Shown piece by piece: positions 16,329-25,418 of a stretch of DNA of 46,801 nucleotides (position 1 is its first letter; each line of letters begins with the position of its first letter). Origin of the DNA: Halomonas eurihalina (GTDB lineage Bacteria > Pseudomonadota > Gammaproteobacteria > Pseudomonadales > Halomonadaceae); NCBI RefSeq assembly GCF_008274785.1, contig NZ_VTPU01000023.1, forward strand, positions 1 to 46,801. Direction: 5' to 3'. Both the position numbers and the translations under genes were made by a program. The notes under the pieces are model-generated. The model searched no databases. It saw only the letters and a list, made by a program, of their open reading frames with translations, and was not told where the DNA came from.

Positions 16329-18590
16329 ATGCTCGAGGTGTTGCGGCGCATCATTCTTGAGGTCAACGGGGCTCGCAACCTGGACGCCGCTCTGTCGACC
16401 ATGGTGCGCCGTATCCGCAAGGCCATGCGTACTGACGTGTGTTCCTTCTACCTCTTCGACGCCGATCTCGATCGGTTGGTGCTGATGGAGACCATCGGCC
16501 TGCGCACCCAGGCGGTGGGGCAGGTGACCCTGCCGGTGGGGGAAGGGTTGGTGGGGCTCGTGGCCCAGCGCGAGGAGCCGTTGAATCTCGAGGATGCCCA
16601 ATCCCACGCCCATTTCCGTTATTTCGAGGCCACCGGCGAGGAGCGCTATTCGAGCTTTCTCGGTGTGCCGATCATCCACCAGCGGCGGATGCTGGGCGTG
16701 CTGGTCGTGCAGCAATCCGAGAAGCGCCGCTACGACGAAGCCGACGAAGCCTTCCTGGTCACCATGGCCGCTCAGCTCGCCGGCGTGCTGGCCCATGCTC
16801 TGGCCACCGGCAGTCTGAATCGGCCGACCCTGCCGGGTGGGCAGGCGACCTTTACCGGGGTGGCGGCCTCGCCGGGCATGGCCATTGGCGAGGCTGTAGT
16901 GATCGCGCCACCGGCGGATCTCAACAGTGTGCCGGACCTGATTCCCACCGATATGGACTACGAGATCGAGCGTCTGCAGGAGGCGATCGGCAAGGTGCGC
17001 GACGAGATTCGCTCCGCCGGGGAGCGCCTGGCCAATCGCATTTCCTCCCAGGAACTGGCCCTGTTCGATGTCTACCAGCAGATGCTGGGCGAGGCGGCGT
17101 TGTCCCAGGAGGTGGTCAAGCGCATTCGTGAGGGGCAGTGGGCGCCGGGGGCGCTGGCCGACGTGGTGCGACGCCACGTCCAATACCTGGAACGCGTGGA
17201 TGACGATTATCTGCGCGAGCGGGCCGCCGACGTTCGTGACCTTGGGCGCCGCGTGCTGGCACACCTGCAGGAGGGCGCCCGCTCGACGCCGGATGTCTAC
17301 CCGGAGAGCACGATTCTGGTCGGCGACGAGATTAGTGTCGCCATGCTTGGTGAAGTGCCCCGTGAGCGGCTGGCCGGCCTGGTCTCGGTGCGTGGCTCCA
17401 GCACCTCACACGTGGCTATCGTGGCCCGTGCCATGGGGATTCCCACGGTGCTGGGCATGGTCGATCTGCCGTTACCGCGGCTCAATGGTGCCCGAGCGGT
17501 ACTGGACGGGCACCGTGGCCGGTTGTTCGTGCGCCCCAGCGAAGAGTTGGAAAGCCGCTACCAGAGCATGATTGATGAGGAGCGGGCGCTGAGCGAAGTG
17601 CTCGAGCACGAGCAAGACCAGCCGAGCCGCACGCCGGATGGCCATGACATGCCATTGATGGTCAACACTGGCCTGGCGGTGGATGCGGTGGCGTCGCTGA
17701 AGTCTCGCATCGGTGGCGTGGGGCTGTATCGCACCGAAGTCCCCTTCATGATCACCGAGCGCTTTCCTGGGGAGCAGGAGCAGACGCGACTGTACCGTGA
17801 ACAGCTCGAGGGGTTCTCGCCCTTGCCCGTGGTGATGAGGACCCTGGATATCGGCGGCGACAAGGATCTGCCCTATTTCCCCATCGATGAGGCCAACCCT
17901 TTCCTGGGGTGGCGTGGCATTCGGGTGACCCTGGATCATCCGGAAGTCCTGATGGTGCAGCTGCGGGCGATGCTGCGTGCCTCCCAGGGGCTCGACAACC
18001 TCCAGGTCCTGTTACCGATGGTGACCAATGTCGGTGAGGTCGACGACGCCTTGCGGTTGCTGGAGCGTGCCATCAGCGAGCTTGGCGAGGAGGGTGTCGT
18101 GGTGGCCAGGCCTCGGGTGGGCGTGATGATCGAGGTGCCGGCCACGCTCTACCAGCTCGAGGCACTGGCAAAACGTGTCGACTTCTTCTCGGTGGGCAGC
18201 AATGACCTGACTCAGTACCTGTTGGCGGTCGATCGCAACAATCCGCGGGTGGCGGAGCTCTATGATGCCTGCCATCCTGCCGTGTTGTCCGCCCTGGCGC
18301 GCTTGGCGGCGGAGTCCCGGGCGCTCGGGGTGCCGGCGTCGGTGTGTGGTGAGCTGGCTGGCGACCCGGCGGGCGCGCTGCTGCTGATGGGCATGGGCTT
18401 CGAGGCGCTGTCGATGAATGCCCCGAGCCTACCCAAGGTGAGAGCCGCCGTCAGGCGAGTGACGCTGGAGGCAGCGAAGCAACTGGTCGAGGATACCCTG
18501 CGTCTCGATTGCCCCTTGGCGGTGCGTCGTCATCTGGATGACCGCATGGGCGAGTGGCAACTGGGCCATCTGCTGCCGCCGAAGGATTGA
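16329..18590 (+). CDS. ptsP: Phosphoenolpyruvate-protein phosphotransferase PtsP (EI-Ntr)
   Basis: EI-Ntr takes phosphate from PEP and passes it to NPr (PtsO), the regulatory nitrogen PTS. The 753-residue product has an N-terminal GAF domain (about 1-160), which senses glutamine in characterised homologues, then the HPr-binding domain. The phospho-His is in RGSSTSHVAIVAR (near 358-370). The C-terminal PEP-utilising barrel carries GGVGLYRTE and SVGSNDLTQYLLAVDR. ATG 16329 has AGAAGGA 5 bp upstream and starts MLEVLRRIILEVN, as in homologues; ATG 16311 is a weaker alternative. Confidence 0.95.
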   Translation: MLEVLRRIILEVNGARNLDAALSTMVRRIRKAMRTDVCSFYLFDADLDRLVLMETIGLRTQAVGQVTLPVGEGLVGLVAQREEPLNLEDAQSHAHFRYFEATGEERYSSFLGVPIIHQRRMLGVLVVQQSEKRRYDEADEAFLVTMAAQLAGVLAHALATGSLNRPTLPGGQATFTGVAASPGMAIGEAVVIAPPADLNSVPDLIPTDMDYEIERLQEAIGKVRDEIRSAGERLANRISSQELALFDVYQQMLGEAALSQEVVKRIREGQWAPGALADVVRRHVQYLERVDDDYLRERAADVRDLGRRVLAHLQEGARSTPDVYPESTILVGDEISVAMLGEVPRERLAGLVSVRGSSTSHVAIVARAMGIPTVLGMVDLPLPRLNGARAVLDGHRGRLFVRPSEELESRYQSMIDEERALSEVLEHEQDQPSRTPDGHDMPLMVNTGLAVDAVASLKSRIGGVGLYRTEVPFMITERFPGEQEQTRLYREQLEGFSPLPVVMRTLDIGGDKDLPYFPIDEANPFLGWRGIRVTLDHPEVLMVQLRAMLRASQGLDNLQVLLPMVTNVGEVDDALRLLERAISELGEEGVVVARPRVGVMIEVPATLYQLEALAKRVDFFSVGSNDLTQYLLAVDRNNPRVAELYDACHPAVLSALARLAAESRALGVPASVCGELAGDPAGALLLMGMGFEALSMNAPSLPKVRAAVRRVTLEAAKQLVEDTLRLDCPLAVRRHLDDRMGEWQLGHLLPPKD

Positions 18591-18613
18591 CCCTGCACTC
18601 GCCGAGTCGTGAT

Positions 18614-19378
18614 TCACGGCTCGCGAGAGAGTCGGTTTTCTCCCAGCGCGATGCCTTGTGGGCCAAAGCGCCGCTCGCCGATGTCGAAGCGGCCGCTGGC
18701 GTGCCATTCGAGCCAGGTGGTGGCTCGCGTGCCATAGTCGCTGCCGATGATGAAAGGCGCCGAAAGCCGCCGCTCCAGTTCGCGTTCCACGCCGGTATCG
18801 GGCAGTTGATCGTCACTCGCCTGGCGGGTGTCGGCAAAGGCGGACAGGGCATCCTCGGGCCATCGAGCACGCAGGCTGGCGGCGAGCCCCTGGCGCGCGT
18901 GGACCAGCTTGGGCCAGGGCGTGTCGAGGGTGGCGTTGGACAGCCCGTGCAGCCCCGGGGCGACATCGGCCAGGGTAAGAGTCTCTCGGCCACGGTGCAG
19001 GTGCCAGAGGCGTTGCCCATCGCTTGCCAGCAGGTTGAAGCCGGCATAGCGGAGCGCGTCTCCCTCGGCCAGGCTGGCGAGCCAGCCCGGCAGGTCGTCG
19101 CACTCCAGGGCAGTGCGCACCAGGGAGCCGCGGCTGGGAGCGCCTTCCGCGACCTCGAGGCGTGGATCGCGAAAATTGGTCACGGCGGCGAAGCGGCCAT
19201 GTTCGTGCATCGCCAGCCAACCTCCGCTGGCGGCCAGGTCGCGTCCGCCAATGATCGAGGGCGCGTCTTCCCAGGCACCAAGCGCTGCTGTCGGACGGGC
19301 ATGGAATTCGTCGCGGTTGGCCACCAGGCGGAGTGGTACCGTGCTCGAGGGGCGGAAGTCGAAAGCGATCAGACACAT
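18614..19378 (-). CDS. NRDE-domain protein (TANGO2 family)
   Basis: This 254-residue protein begins MCLIAFDF and contains the eponymous ANRDE motif near residues 20-25, followed by GGRDLAASGGWLA and FAAVTNFRDP, all typical of NRDE/TANGO2 proteins. The N-terminal Cys-2 resembles an Ntn-hydrolase nucleophile, but no activity is established; a role in haem handling has been proposed for homologues. ATG 19378 is chosen because Cys at position 2 is invariant. It is convergent with ptsP (23-bp gap) and divergent from the receiver-domain gene. Confidence 0.87.
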   Translation of the reverse strand: MCLIAFDFRPSSTVPLRLVANRDEFHARPTAALGAWEDAPSIIGGRDLAASGGWLAMHEHGRFAAVTNFRDPRLEVAEGAPSRGSLVRTALECDDLPGWLASLAEGDALRYAGFNLLASDGQRLWHLHRGRETLTLADVAPGLHGLSNATLDTPWPKLVHARQGLAASLRARWPEDALSAFADTRQASDDQLPDTGVERELERRLSAPFIIGSDYGTRATTWLEWHASGRFDIGERRFGPQGIALGENRLSREP

Positions 19379-19485
19379 GGCCGTGAGCGTAACCCGCCCA
19401 CGGCGCGCTGGGAAGCGAAGCCATGACAGGCGCGTTATCCCGGCGTACACTCCTTTCACATCGTCGACCCGTCACAGGGATGAAC

Positions 19486-20577
19486 ATGCGAGTCGAGGCA
19501 CGCAAGGAACGCTTCTGGTCACGGCTGGTTACCCCCATTCTTTGGCCGGTACTGCTTGCCCAGCTGCTGCTGGTGGCGGTGGGCCTGATCTACTGGTGGC
19601 TGGTGCCATCCCAGGCTTCCTGGAGTATCGCCTTCTGGTTGCTGCTGGCGCTGTTGCTGGGAGGCGGTCTCAATGTGGCCGTCTTTCTGATGCTGCTGAA
19701 ACAACGCCTGCGCCACTGCGAGCACGACATCGAAGCGCGCCTCTCCAATCTGGCCGAATGCCTGGTTCGTCATGCCGATGCCACTGTCGTTCCCCATGAT
19801 ACGTCGCGTTCGCCGGTGACGCGGCTCGATGACATGGTGGCGGCCGTCGAGGGGCTGATCGGGCAGTGGCAAGAGGAAATGACCCGGACCCGCCAATCGG
19901 AACGTCATCTGTCCGAAGAACTGCAATCTCAGCGTGGCCGGGTGGAACGCCTGGAAGCCGAGCGTGAGAGAGCCAGGGAAGCATCGCGACTCAAGTCCGA
20001 TTACCTTGCCCATCTGCAACAGACATTAATGCCATCGCTGACGGCGCTGGAGGAAACGCTGGACGACAGCACACGGCGCTCGGAGGCTGTCGAGACGTTG
20101 CGTGAACAACTGGCCGATGCCCTGGCATTGCTGGAGACGCTGGACGAGTCGCCTTCCCCGCAGGGCGAGTCAAGTGCCAGGGTGCTGATCGTCGATGATG
20201 GGCCAGTCAATCTGATGCTGGCGCGGCAGGTGCTGGAACGACAGGGGCTTGAGGTCGTCACCGCCGCGAGCGGGACGGAAGCCCTGCAGCGACTGGGAGA
20301 AATGCCGGTCGACCTGATCTTCATGGATATCTTCATGGCCGACATGGATGGCGTCGAAACGTGTCGAGTCTGGCGCGACAGGGAGGCAGCGATGCCGGAA
20401 CGCTCGCGCAGTGTGGTGGTGGCGTTGACCGCCAATACCGGAGAGGCCGATCGCCAGCGTTTCGAACAGGCCGGGATGGACGATTATCTGGCCAAACCCT
20501 ATCGCCCACAGGACTTGCTGGAAACCGTGCGCCACTGGCTGCCCGGCGTACTGGCGGAAGACGGGGAGCGGTCGTGA
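19486..20577 (+). CDS. Membrane protein with degenerate histidine-kinase region and intact receiver domain
   Basis: The 363-residue product has two membrane segments (about 9-40 and 46-72) and a coiled coil (about 130-165). A stretch like a GacS/BarA dimerisation helix follows (near 165-190), but it reads SRLKSDYLAHLQQTLMPSL: where the H-box should carry SHELRTP, the phospho-His is replaced by Gln. No ATPase domain follows. The receiver domain (about 233-350) is intact: VDDGPVN, phospho-acceptor Asp near 281 in IFMDIFMADMDG, and Lys in DYLAKPYRP. It therefore looks like a hybrid kinase reduced to an anchored receiver. ATG 19486 has AGGGA upstream; ATG 19480 is possible. Its stop overlaps the next gene. 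Confidence 0.85.
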   Translation: MRVEARKERFWSRLVTPILWPVLLAQLLLVAVGLIYWWLVPSQASWSIAFWLLLALLLGGGLNVAVFLMLLKQRLRHCEHDIEARLSNLAECLVRHADATVVPHDTSRSPVTRLDDMVAAVEGLIGQWQEEMTRTRQSERHLSEELQSQRGRVERLEAERERAREASRLKSDYLAHLQQTLMPSLTALEETLDDSTRRSEAVETLREQLADALALLETLDESPSPQGESSARVLIVDDGPVNLMLARQVLERQGLEVVTAASGTEALQRLGEMPVDLIFMDIFMADMDGVETCRVWRDREAAMPERSRSVVVALTANTGEADRQRFEQAGMDDYLAKPYRPQDLLETVRHWLPGVLAEDGERS

Positions 20578-21368
20578 GTATCCTGGCGTTATGGCTTGGC
20601 TATCTGGCGCTGGGCGGTATCGCGGGCACGCTGGCGGGACTGTTCGGTATCGGCGGAGGGTTGGTCATCGTGCCGGCCCTGGTGTTTGCCTTCGACCTGC
20701 AGGGCGTGGCGCCCGAGGTCAGTATGCACCTCGCGGTGGGAACCTCCCTGGCGACCATCGTGGTAACCGGGGCATCCTCGGCCTGGGGGCATTATCGGCG
20801 AGGGAGCGTGCATTGGGCATGGTTCCTGGCCTTGTTGCCTGGTCTGATGCTGGGCGCCATTGCCGGCGTGTTCGTGGCTGGCAATTTGTCGGGTGGTCTG
20901 CTTGGCATGTTGTTCGGCATCTTCATGCTGCTGGTGGCGGCCCGGATGCTGCTGGGGCTGCGGCCCAGGCCCGGTAGCCTGGCGCCCGGGCGGGGCGCCA
21001 TGATGCTGGCCGGTGGCGTGATCGGTGCGGTGTCGGCGCTTTTCGGGATCGGCGGGGGAACCTTGAGCGTGCCCTGGCTGTCTCGAAGCGGGGCGACGAT
21101 GACCCAGGCGGTAGGGACGTCCTCGGTCTGTGGGTTGCCGATCGCCCTATTCGGCACGGCGACGTTCATCGTCGTGGGCTGGCAGGCCCCGGGATTGCCA
21201 CCGGGAGCACTCGGCTATGTCATGTGGCCGGCCTTTCTCGGCATCGTGCTGGCGAGCGTGCCCTGCGCGCGTCTCGGCGTCTGGCTGGCGCACCGCCTGC
21301 CGGCTCGTCTGCTGCGCCTGGCGTTCGCCGCCCTGTTGGCGGCGGTCGGGTTGAAGTTTTTGATTTGA
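20574..21368 (+). CDS. TauE/SafE-family sulfite/organosulfonate exporter
   Basis: The 264-residue integral membrane protein has about eight hydrophobic segments in two homologous halves. Each half begins with the family glycine motif: GTLAGLFGIGGGLVIVPAL (about 15-33) and GAVSALFGIGGGTLSVPWL (about 148-166). TauE/SafE proteins are proposed anion (sulfite, sulfoacetate) carriers; the substrate here is unknown. GTG 20574 overlaps the receiver gene stop by four bases with GGGGAG 6 bp upstream, so the two are coupled. Confidence 0.9.
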   Translation: MSILALWLGYLALGGIAGTLAGLFGIGGGLVIVPALVFAFDLQGVAPEVSMHLAVGTSLATIVVTGASSAWGHYRRGSVHWAWFLALLPGLMLGAIAGVFVAGNLSGGLLGMLFGIFMLLVAARMLLGLRPRPGSLAPGRGAMMLAGGVIGAVSALFGIGGGTLSVPWLSRSGATMTQAVGTSSVCGLPIALFGTATFIVVGWQAPGLPPGALGYVMWPAFLGIVLASVPCARLGVWLAHRLPARLLRLAFAALLAAVGLKFLI

Positions 21369-21408
21369 GACGCAAGAACGGCGCGATGCGTCTTGAAGAG
21401 GGAAGAGC

Positions 21409-21421
21409 GCGGCTTCGCCGC
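21409..21421 (+). other. Small GC hairpin with TTC loop after the TauE gene
   Basis: GCGGC (21409-21413) pairs with GCCGC (21417-21421) around loop TTC. No T-run follows. Similar GC hairpins with a TTC or GAA loop precede heptad arrays at 14876 and 36349. Confidence 0.5.
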
Positions 21422-21463
21422 TGTATGAGAAAACCCATCCCCTGACCGGCAGGAGCAGCTTGT

Positions 21464-21505
21464 CTTCTGCCTTCCACCTTCGATCTTCCGTCTTCCGTCT
21501 TTCTT
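21464..21505. repeat. Heptad array of a third type (CTTCNNN) before lgt
   Basis: Six 7-mers in register: CTTCTGC, CTTCCAC, CTTCGAT, CTTCCGT, CTTCCGT, CTTTCTT. Minus-strand reading: ACGGAAG. It lies in the 157-bp gap between the TauE gene and lgt, ending about 10 bp before the lgt ribosome-binding site. The pyrimidine-only bias of the plus strand is unlike the rest of the region. Confidence 0.75.
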
Positions 21506-21525
21506 TCTATTTTTTCGAGGATTCC

Positions 21526-22305
21526 ATGCTGACTTATCCCTCCATCGACCCCGTTGCCGTCTCCTTGGGGCCTTTTCAGGTGCATTGGTATGGCCTGATG
21601 TACGTGATCGGTTTTATCGCAGCCTGGTGGCTGGGGAGGCAGCGTGCCGAGCGTATCGGGCTGACGCGCGACGATGTGGGAGACCTGTTGTTCTACGGGG
21701 CGCTCGGTGTGGTGCTGGGTGGTCGCCTGGGCTACGCGCTCTTCTACGGCTTGGACCAATGGCTGGCCGATCCGCTCTGGATCCTGCGTATCTGGGATGG
21801 CGGCATGAGCTTCCATGGCGGGTTGATCGGTGTGCTGCTGGCATCCTGGATCTTCGCTCGTCGCAAGGGGCTGGCCTTCTTCACATTGACCGATTTCGTT
21901 GCCCCGTTGGTGCCCATTGGCCTGGGGGCAGGGCGTATCGGCAACTTCATCAACCATGAGCTGCCCGGTCGCCTGACCAACCTGCCCTGGGGCATGCCAT
22001 TCCCGGGCATGGGGCCCGAGCCGCGTCATCCCTCGTCGCTCTACGAAGCGTTGCTGGAAGGGTTGGTGCTGTTCGTCGTGATGTGGTGGGTATCGGCCCA
22101 GCCGCGCCGGCGTGGTTTCGTGTCGGGGCTCTTCCTGGTGCTTTACGGCGCGTTCCGTTTCGCGGTCGAGTTCGTGCGGCTCCCGGACCCGCAGCTTGGC
22201 TTCATCGCCTTCGACTGGCTGACCATGGGCATGCTGCTGTCGCTGCCGATGATACTCGCAGGCCTGCTGCTGATGGGGTGGTCGCGTCACCAGCCGACGC
22301 CCTGA
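21526..22305 (+). CDS. lgt: Prolipoprotein diacylglyceryl transferase
   Basis: Lgt moves diacylglycerol from phosphatidylglycerol to the lipobox cysteine of prolipoproteins, the first step of lipoprotein maturation. The 259-residue protein has about seven membrane segments, the early [12 protein letters not shown] region, the essential His in [13 protein letters not shown] (near 99) and the Lgt signature [14 protein letters not shown] (near 139-152). ATG 21526 has CGAGGA 5 bp upstream. lgt followed by thyA is a widely conserved pair; here they are separated by 175 bp filled by a heptad array. Confidence 0.96.
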   Translation: MLTYPSIDPVAVSLGPFQVHWYGLMYVIGFIAAWWLGRQRAERIGLTRDDVGDLLFYGALGVVLGGRLGYALFYGLDQWLADPLWILRIWDGGMSFHGGLIGVLLASWIFARRKGLAFFTLTDFVAPLVPIGLGAGRIGNFINHELPGRLTNLPWGMPFPGMGPEPRHPSSLYEALLEGLVLFVVMWWVSAQPRRRGFVSGLFLVLYGAFRFAVEFVRLPDPQLGFIAFDWLTMGMLLSLPMILAGLLLMGWSRHQPTP

Positions 22306-22470
22306 AGCTCAGTATCGAGCTACGAGCTACGAGCTACGAGCTACGAGCTACGAGCTACGAGCTACGAGCCATGAGGGCGTGATCGTCATTCGTATCGTGT
22401 AACGCGGGGTTCGTGTCTCGAATCTCGTGGCTCGTCGGCTGAAAGTGTCGAGCTTCAAGCGATGAAGACC
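22304..22470 (+). repeat. Heptad array between lgt and thyA: 7 x GAGCTAC, then inverted units
   Basis: Seven exact GAGCTAC units (22317-22365) are followed by GAGCCAT and GAGGGCG. After about 33 bp come opposite-orientation units GTGTCTC, GAATCTC, GTGGCTC (22413-22433), then forward GAGCTTC, AAGCGAT, GAAGACC (22450-22470), ending 10 bp before thyA. GAAGCTC directly overlaps the lgt TGA at 22304. Here the inverted units are not in phase with the first run, unlike the parE-parC element. The tract fills the whole gap and there is no recognisable promoter in it. Confidence 0.93.
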
Positions 22471-22480
22471 TCTGTGTAGA

Positions 22481-23335
22481 ATGAGTGTCCCATTTCCCTG
22501 CTGCGACGATGCCGTGACAGCCGATACTCTCCCTCCATTGGAACAGCCCTATCTCGACCTGATGCGCACCGTGCTCGAGCATGGTGTCGAGCGTGATGAC
22601 CGCACCGGCGTGGGTACCCGCTCACTGTTCGGCCACCAGATGCGTTTCGATCTCTCGCGTGGCTTTCCGCTGATCACCACCAAGAAGCTGCATCTGCGCT
22701 CGATCATTCATGAGTTGCTATGGTTCCTGTCCGGCGATACCAACATCGCCTACCTCAAGGAAAACGGGGTGAGAATCTGGGACGAGTGGGCCGACGAGAA
22801 CGGCGACCTGGGGCCGGTTTACGGTTATCAGTGGCGCAGTTGGCCGGATCCGCGAGGCGGCCACGTGGACCAGATCGCCGGCTTGCTCGAGCAGCTGCGA
22901 CGCAATCCGCAGTCGCGGCGGCTGATCGTGTCGGCCTGGAACCCCGCTCTGGTCGATGAAATGGCGCTGCCGCCTTGTCACTGCCTGTTCCAGTTCTACG
23001 TGGCCGAGGGGCGTCTGTCCTGCCAGCTCTATCAACGCAGCGCCGATATTTTCCTCGGCGTGCCCTTCAACATCGCCAGTTATGCGCTGTTGACGCGGAT
23101 GATCGCCCAGGTGGCCGGCCTGGAGCCGGGGGATTTCGTGCATACCCTCGGCGATGCCCATCTGTATCTCAATCATCTCGAGCAGGCCGAGTTGCAACTG
23201 ACACGGACCCCCAGGCTCGCGCCGCGGCTGACGCTCGATCCGAGCGTCGACGACCTCTTCGCTTTTCGCTTCGAGCATATCGCCATCGAGGATTATGACC
23301 CGCATCCCCATATCAAGGCGGAGGTGGCCGTATGA
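22481..23335 (+). CDS. thyA: Thymidylate synthase
   Basis: ThyA makes dTMP from dUMP with methylene-tetrahydrofolate. The 284-residue product contains [19 protein letters not shown], the active-site cysteine in [13 protein letters not shown] (near 166-168), the dUMP-binding [20 protein letters not shown] and the C-terminal [10 protein letters not shown]. It is about 20 residues longer than the E. coli enzyme at the N-terminus; GTG 22514 would give a length nearer the norm, but neither start has a clear SD. folA overlaps its stop, coupling dTMP synthesis to folate recycling. Confidence 0.95.
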   Translation: MSVPFPCCDDAVTADTLPPLEQPYLDLMRTVLEHGVERDDRTGVGTRSLFGHQMRFDLSRGFPLITTKKLHLRSIIHELLWFLSGDTNIAYLKENGVRIWDEWADENGDLGPVYGYQWRSWPDPRGGHVDQIAGLLEQLRRNPQSRRLIVSAWNPALVDEMALPPCHCLFQFYVAEGRLSCQLYQRSADIFLGVPFNIASYALLTRMIAQVAGLEPGDFVHTLGDAHLYLNHLEQAELQLTRTPRLAPRLTLDPSVDDLFAFRFEHIAIEDYDPHPHIKAEVAV

Positions 23336-23871
23336 TCGATACGACCCTGGTGCCGGTGGCGATGATTGCCGCAATGTCGAGCAATCGAGTGATCGGCGTT
23401 GACAACCAGTTGCCCTGGTACCTGCCCGAGGACCTCAAGTTCTTCAAGCGCATGACCCAGGCCAAGCCATTGGTGATGGGGCGCAAGACCTTCGAATCGA
23501 TCGGCCGGCCGTTACCCGGCCGGCTCAATATCGTGGTCACTCGGGACACCGGCTTTCACCACGAGGGCATAAAGGTCTGCCATGATCTGGTCTCGGCACT
23601 GACGCTGGCGGATCGACAGGCGACCATCGACGGGGTCGACGAGATCATGGTGATGGGCGGCGCTCAGATCTATGCTCAGGCACTGGCGCATGCCAGTCGT
23701 CTCTACCTCACCGAGGTGGCGGTCGAACTGGAGGGCGACGCGCACTTCCCGGTACTGGACATGGCCGAATGGGAAGAGTGTCAGCGTTTGCCCGGCTCGC
23801 CCGGTGAAGGGCAGCCTGCCTATGATTTCGTGTCATATCGACGTCGGGGTTTGCCAGAGGCAGGCGACTGA
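23332..23871 (+). CDS. folA: Dihydrofolate reductase
   Basis: DHFR regenerates tetrahydrofolate from the dihydrofolate released by ThyA. The 179-residue protein shows [29 protein letters not shown] (substrate site, catalytic acid in PEDL), the NADPH-binding [17 protein letters not shown] and the C-terminal [17 protein letters not shown] 23332 overlaps the thyA TGA by four bases. It is the normal length for a chromosomal DHFR plus a short tail. Confidence 0.96.
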   Translation: MIDTTLVPVAMIAAMSSNRVIGVDNQLPWYLPEDLKFFKRMTQAKPLVMGRKTFESIGRPLPGRLNIVVTRDTGFHHEGIKVCHDLVSALTLADRQATIDGVDEIMVMGGAQIYAQALAHASRLYLTEVAVELEGDAHFPVLDMAEWEECQRLPGSPGEGQPAYDFVSYRRRGLPEAGD

Positions 23872-23950
23872 CACAGACTGTCAGGATGACGCCGGCGCGT
23901 ACTTGCCGTCGCCCGGCGTGTTCGGGAAGGCGCACTTGGAGGATCAGGAC

Positions 23951-25027
23951 TTGATCGAGGAACGCTCAACGCGCCTGATGGTGGCGCTAGAGGGGCGCGC
24001 CGATGCCTTGCTGGAGGCGTTGCGGGACGCACGCGTTCAGCGGGAGGCGCTGTCCTCAAGGCTCGACGAGCTGGAACGTCAGCGGCAGTCGCTGGAGGCA
24101 CGCAATGCCGAGCTGACGGCCGAGGCCAGGGAAGGTGGCGCCGAGCGCGAAGCGCTGGAACGGCGCATGGTGGAGCTGGAACGACGCCTGGCCGATGCCG
24201 AGGCCTCCTGCCTGGAACTGCTCGAGGAGAATCGCGAACTCGACGAACAGAACCGCGAGCTCGAGGCCCACAATCGGCACTTGCGTGAAGATCGCGAAGT
24301 GCCGAGCGAAGGGGATGCCGCTTCGGTCTTTTCGCGTCGGGGACGGCCCGCCCAGGGGCTTTCGGCCTTGATCGGGCATCGTCACCGAGACAGTGAAGCG
24401 CCGCGTGGCGAGACCACTTCCGATGAGTTCCCGGCCGCCGAGCCCACGGTTGCCGAGCCGGATACGGCGGCGGCGCCTGATACGTCGGGCCAGCAGGATG
24501 GGTTGCCGAGCATCGAGGAGGCGCCATCTCCCCAGGCGCTGCTCGAGCAGTGGTATCAGCGTTACCCGAATGCTTTCTTCAAGGGGCATACCCGCCCGCT
24601 TCAGGTAGGGATCCACGAATCGCTCGCCGAGCGTGAACCCTGGCCCGAAAAGTTGGTGCGGCGTGCGCTTGCCTGTTATGTGAACCTGCCGCGTTATCTC
24701 AAGGCCGTACGCGAGGGCGCCGAACGCATCGACCTGACCGGTGCGCCCGCCGGGGAAGTCGATGCGGGTGCCGCCGAACATGCCCACAAGAAGCTCGACC
24801 GATTGCAGTCTGATCGTCGCAAGGGCGCGAAACCCGCTCGCCGTACGCCACGCTCGAAAAAGTCGCATGGCAAGGAGGAGGCACGCTCCTCTCGTCACGA
24901 CCGGCCCGACCATCAGGCTCAAGTCTCGACCCCACAGCGGGAGGTCGACGAGCGTGATGACGAGCCCGACGATAGCCGCCTGCAGCGCAAGCTGGGGGAA
25001 CTGATGGCGCGCCACAACCCGCGTTGA
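23951..25027 (+). CDS. ProQ/FinO-domain RNA-binding protein with N-terminal coiled coil
   Basis: The 358-residue product has three parts: a heptad-rich coiled coil (about 1-115, with LEERNxEL-like patterns), a low-complexity acidic linker (about 120-190), and a ProQ/FinO core (about 195-285) with YPNAFFKGHTRPLQVGI, RRALACYVNLPRYLKAV and RIDLTGAPAGEV. A basic, disordered tail follows. ProQ/FinO proteins are small-RNA chaperones. The N-terminal coiled coil is not in E. coli ProQ and may oligomerise the protein. TTG 23951 is chosen for the strong GGAGG 8 bp upstream; GTG 23918 is an alternative. It follows folA by 79 bp. Confidence 0.85.
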   Translation: MIEERSTRLMVALEGRADALLEALRDARVQREALSSRLDELERQRQSLEARNAELTAEAREGGAEREALERRMVELERRLADAEASCLELLEENRELDEQNRELEAHNRHLREDREVPSEGDAASVFSRRGRPAQGLSALIGHRHRDSEAPRGETTSDEFPAAEPTVAEPDTAAAPDTSGQQDGLPSIEEAPSPQALLEQWYQRYPNAFFKGHTRPLQVGIHESLAEREPWPEKLVRRALACYVNLPRYLKAVREGAERIDLTGAPAGEVDAGAAEHAHKKLDRLQSDRRKGAKPARRTPRSKKSHGKEEARSSRHDRPDHQAQVSTPQREVDERDDEPDDSRLQRKLGELMARHNPR

Positions 25028-25418
25028 GCGCGAGTACGAGGCCGATTCCACCTTTCGGTTGACTTGAAAGCGTCATATCAGCAGTGCATGATGATCCAGC
25101 ACCGTGCCGATGGGGCGATTGTCCCGGTGGCGCGGCGGGCCCGCCGAGACGGCGCCTGACCGCCATCGTGGGGTAATGTGCGGTAACTTGGTTGCGCAAC
25201 GAAGGAAAACAGTGTTTTTTCTTGTTGCGCTCTCGAGAATCCCGGTATAGAGTTGCCCCTGCGAGCATTGGATTATAACAAGGCTTGGCCGTGGTCTGGC
25301 TCACGCTGCCACTTCCCGGGAGGGACCCGAGCAGCGACGAGGACCGGCACCTGACAGGCAAGCCGGCTGCTAGAGCAGCAACGATCGAAACAGCAAGCTA
25401 GTCATAAGGAAGATTGCA
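25028..25418. other. 391-bp gap before the porin gene
   Basis: No gene seen. It contains a 14-bp perfect palindrome CGGCGGGCCCGCCG (25133-25146), without a T-run. A short inverted repeat AAAAC-AGT-GTTTT lies near 25206-25218. A candidate promoter is listed separately, followed by a leader of about 160 nt to the porin ATG. A long 5' UTR in front of an outer-membrane porin would be a natural target for small-RNA control, but no pairing is shown. Confidence 0.5.
25222..25251 (+). promoter_or_regulatory. Candidate porin promoter
   Basis: TTGTTG (25222-25227) and TATAGA (25246-25251) are 18 bp apart, preceded by an A/T-rich stretch that could act as an UP element. It is the best promoter-like pair in the 391-bp gap. 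Confidence 0.45.
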
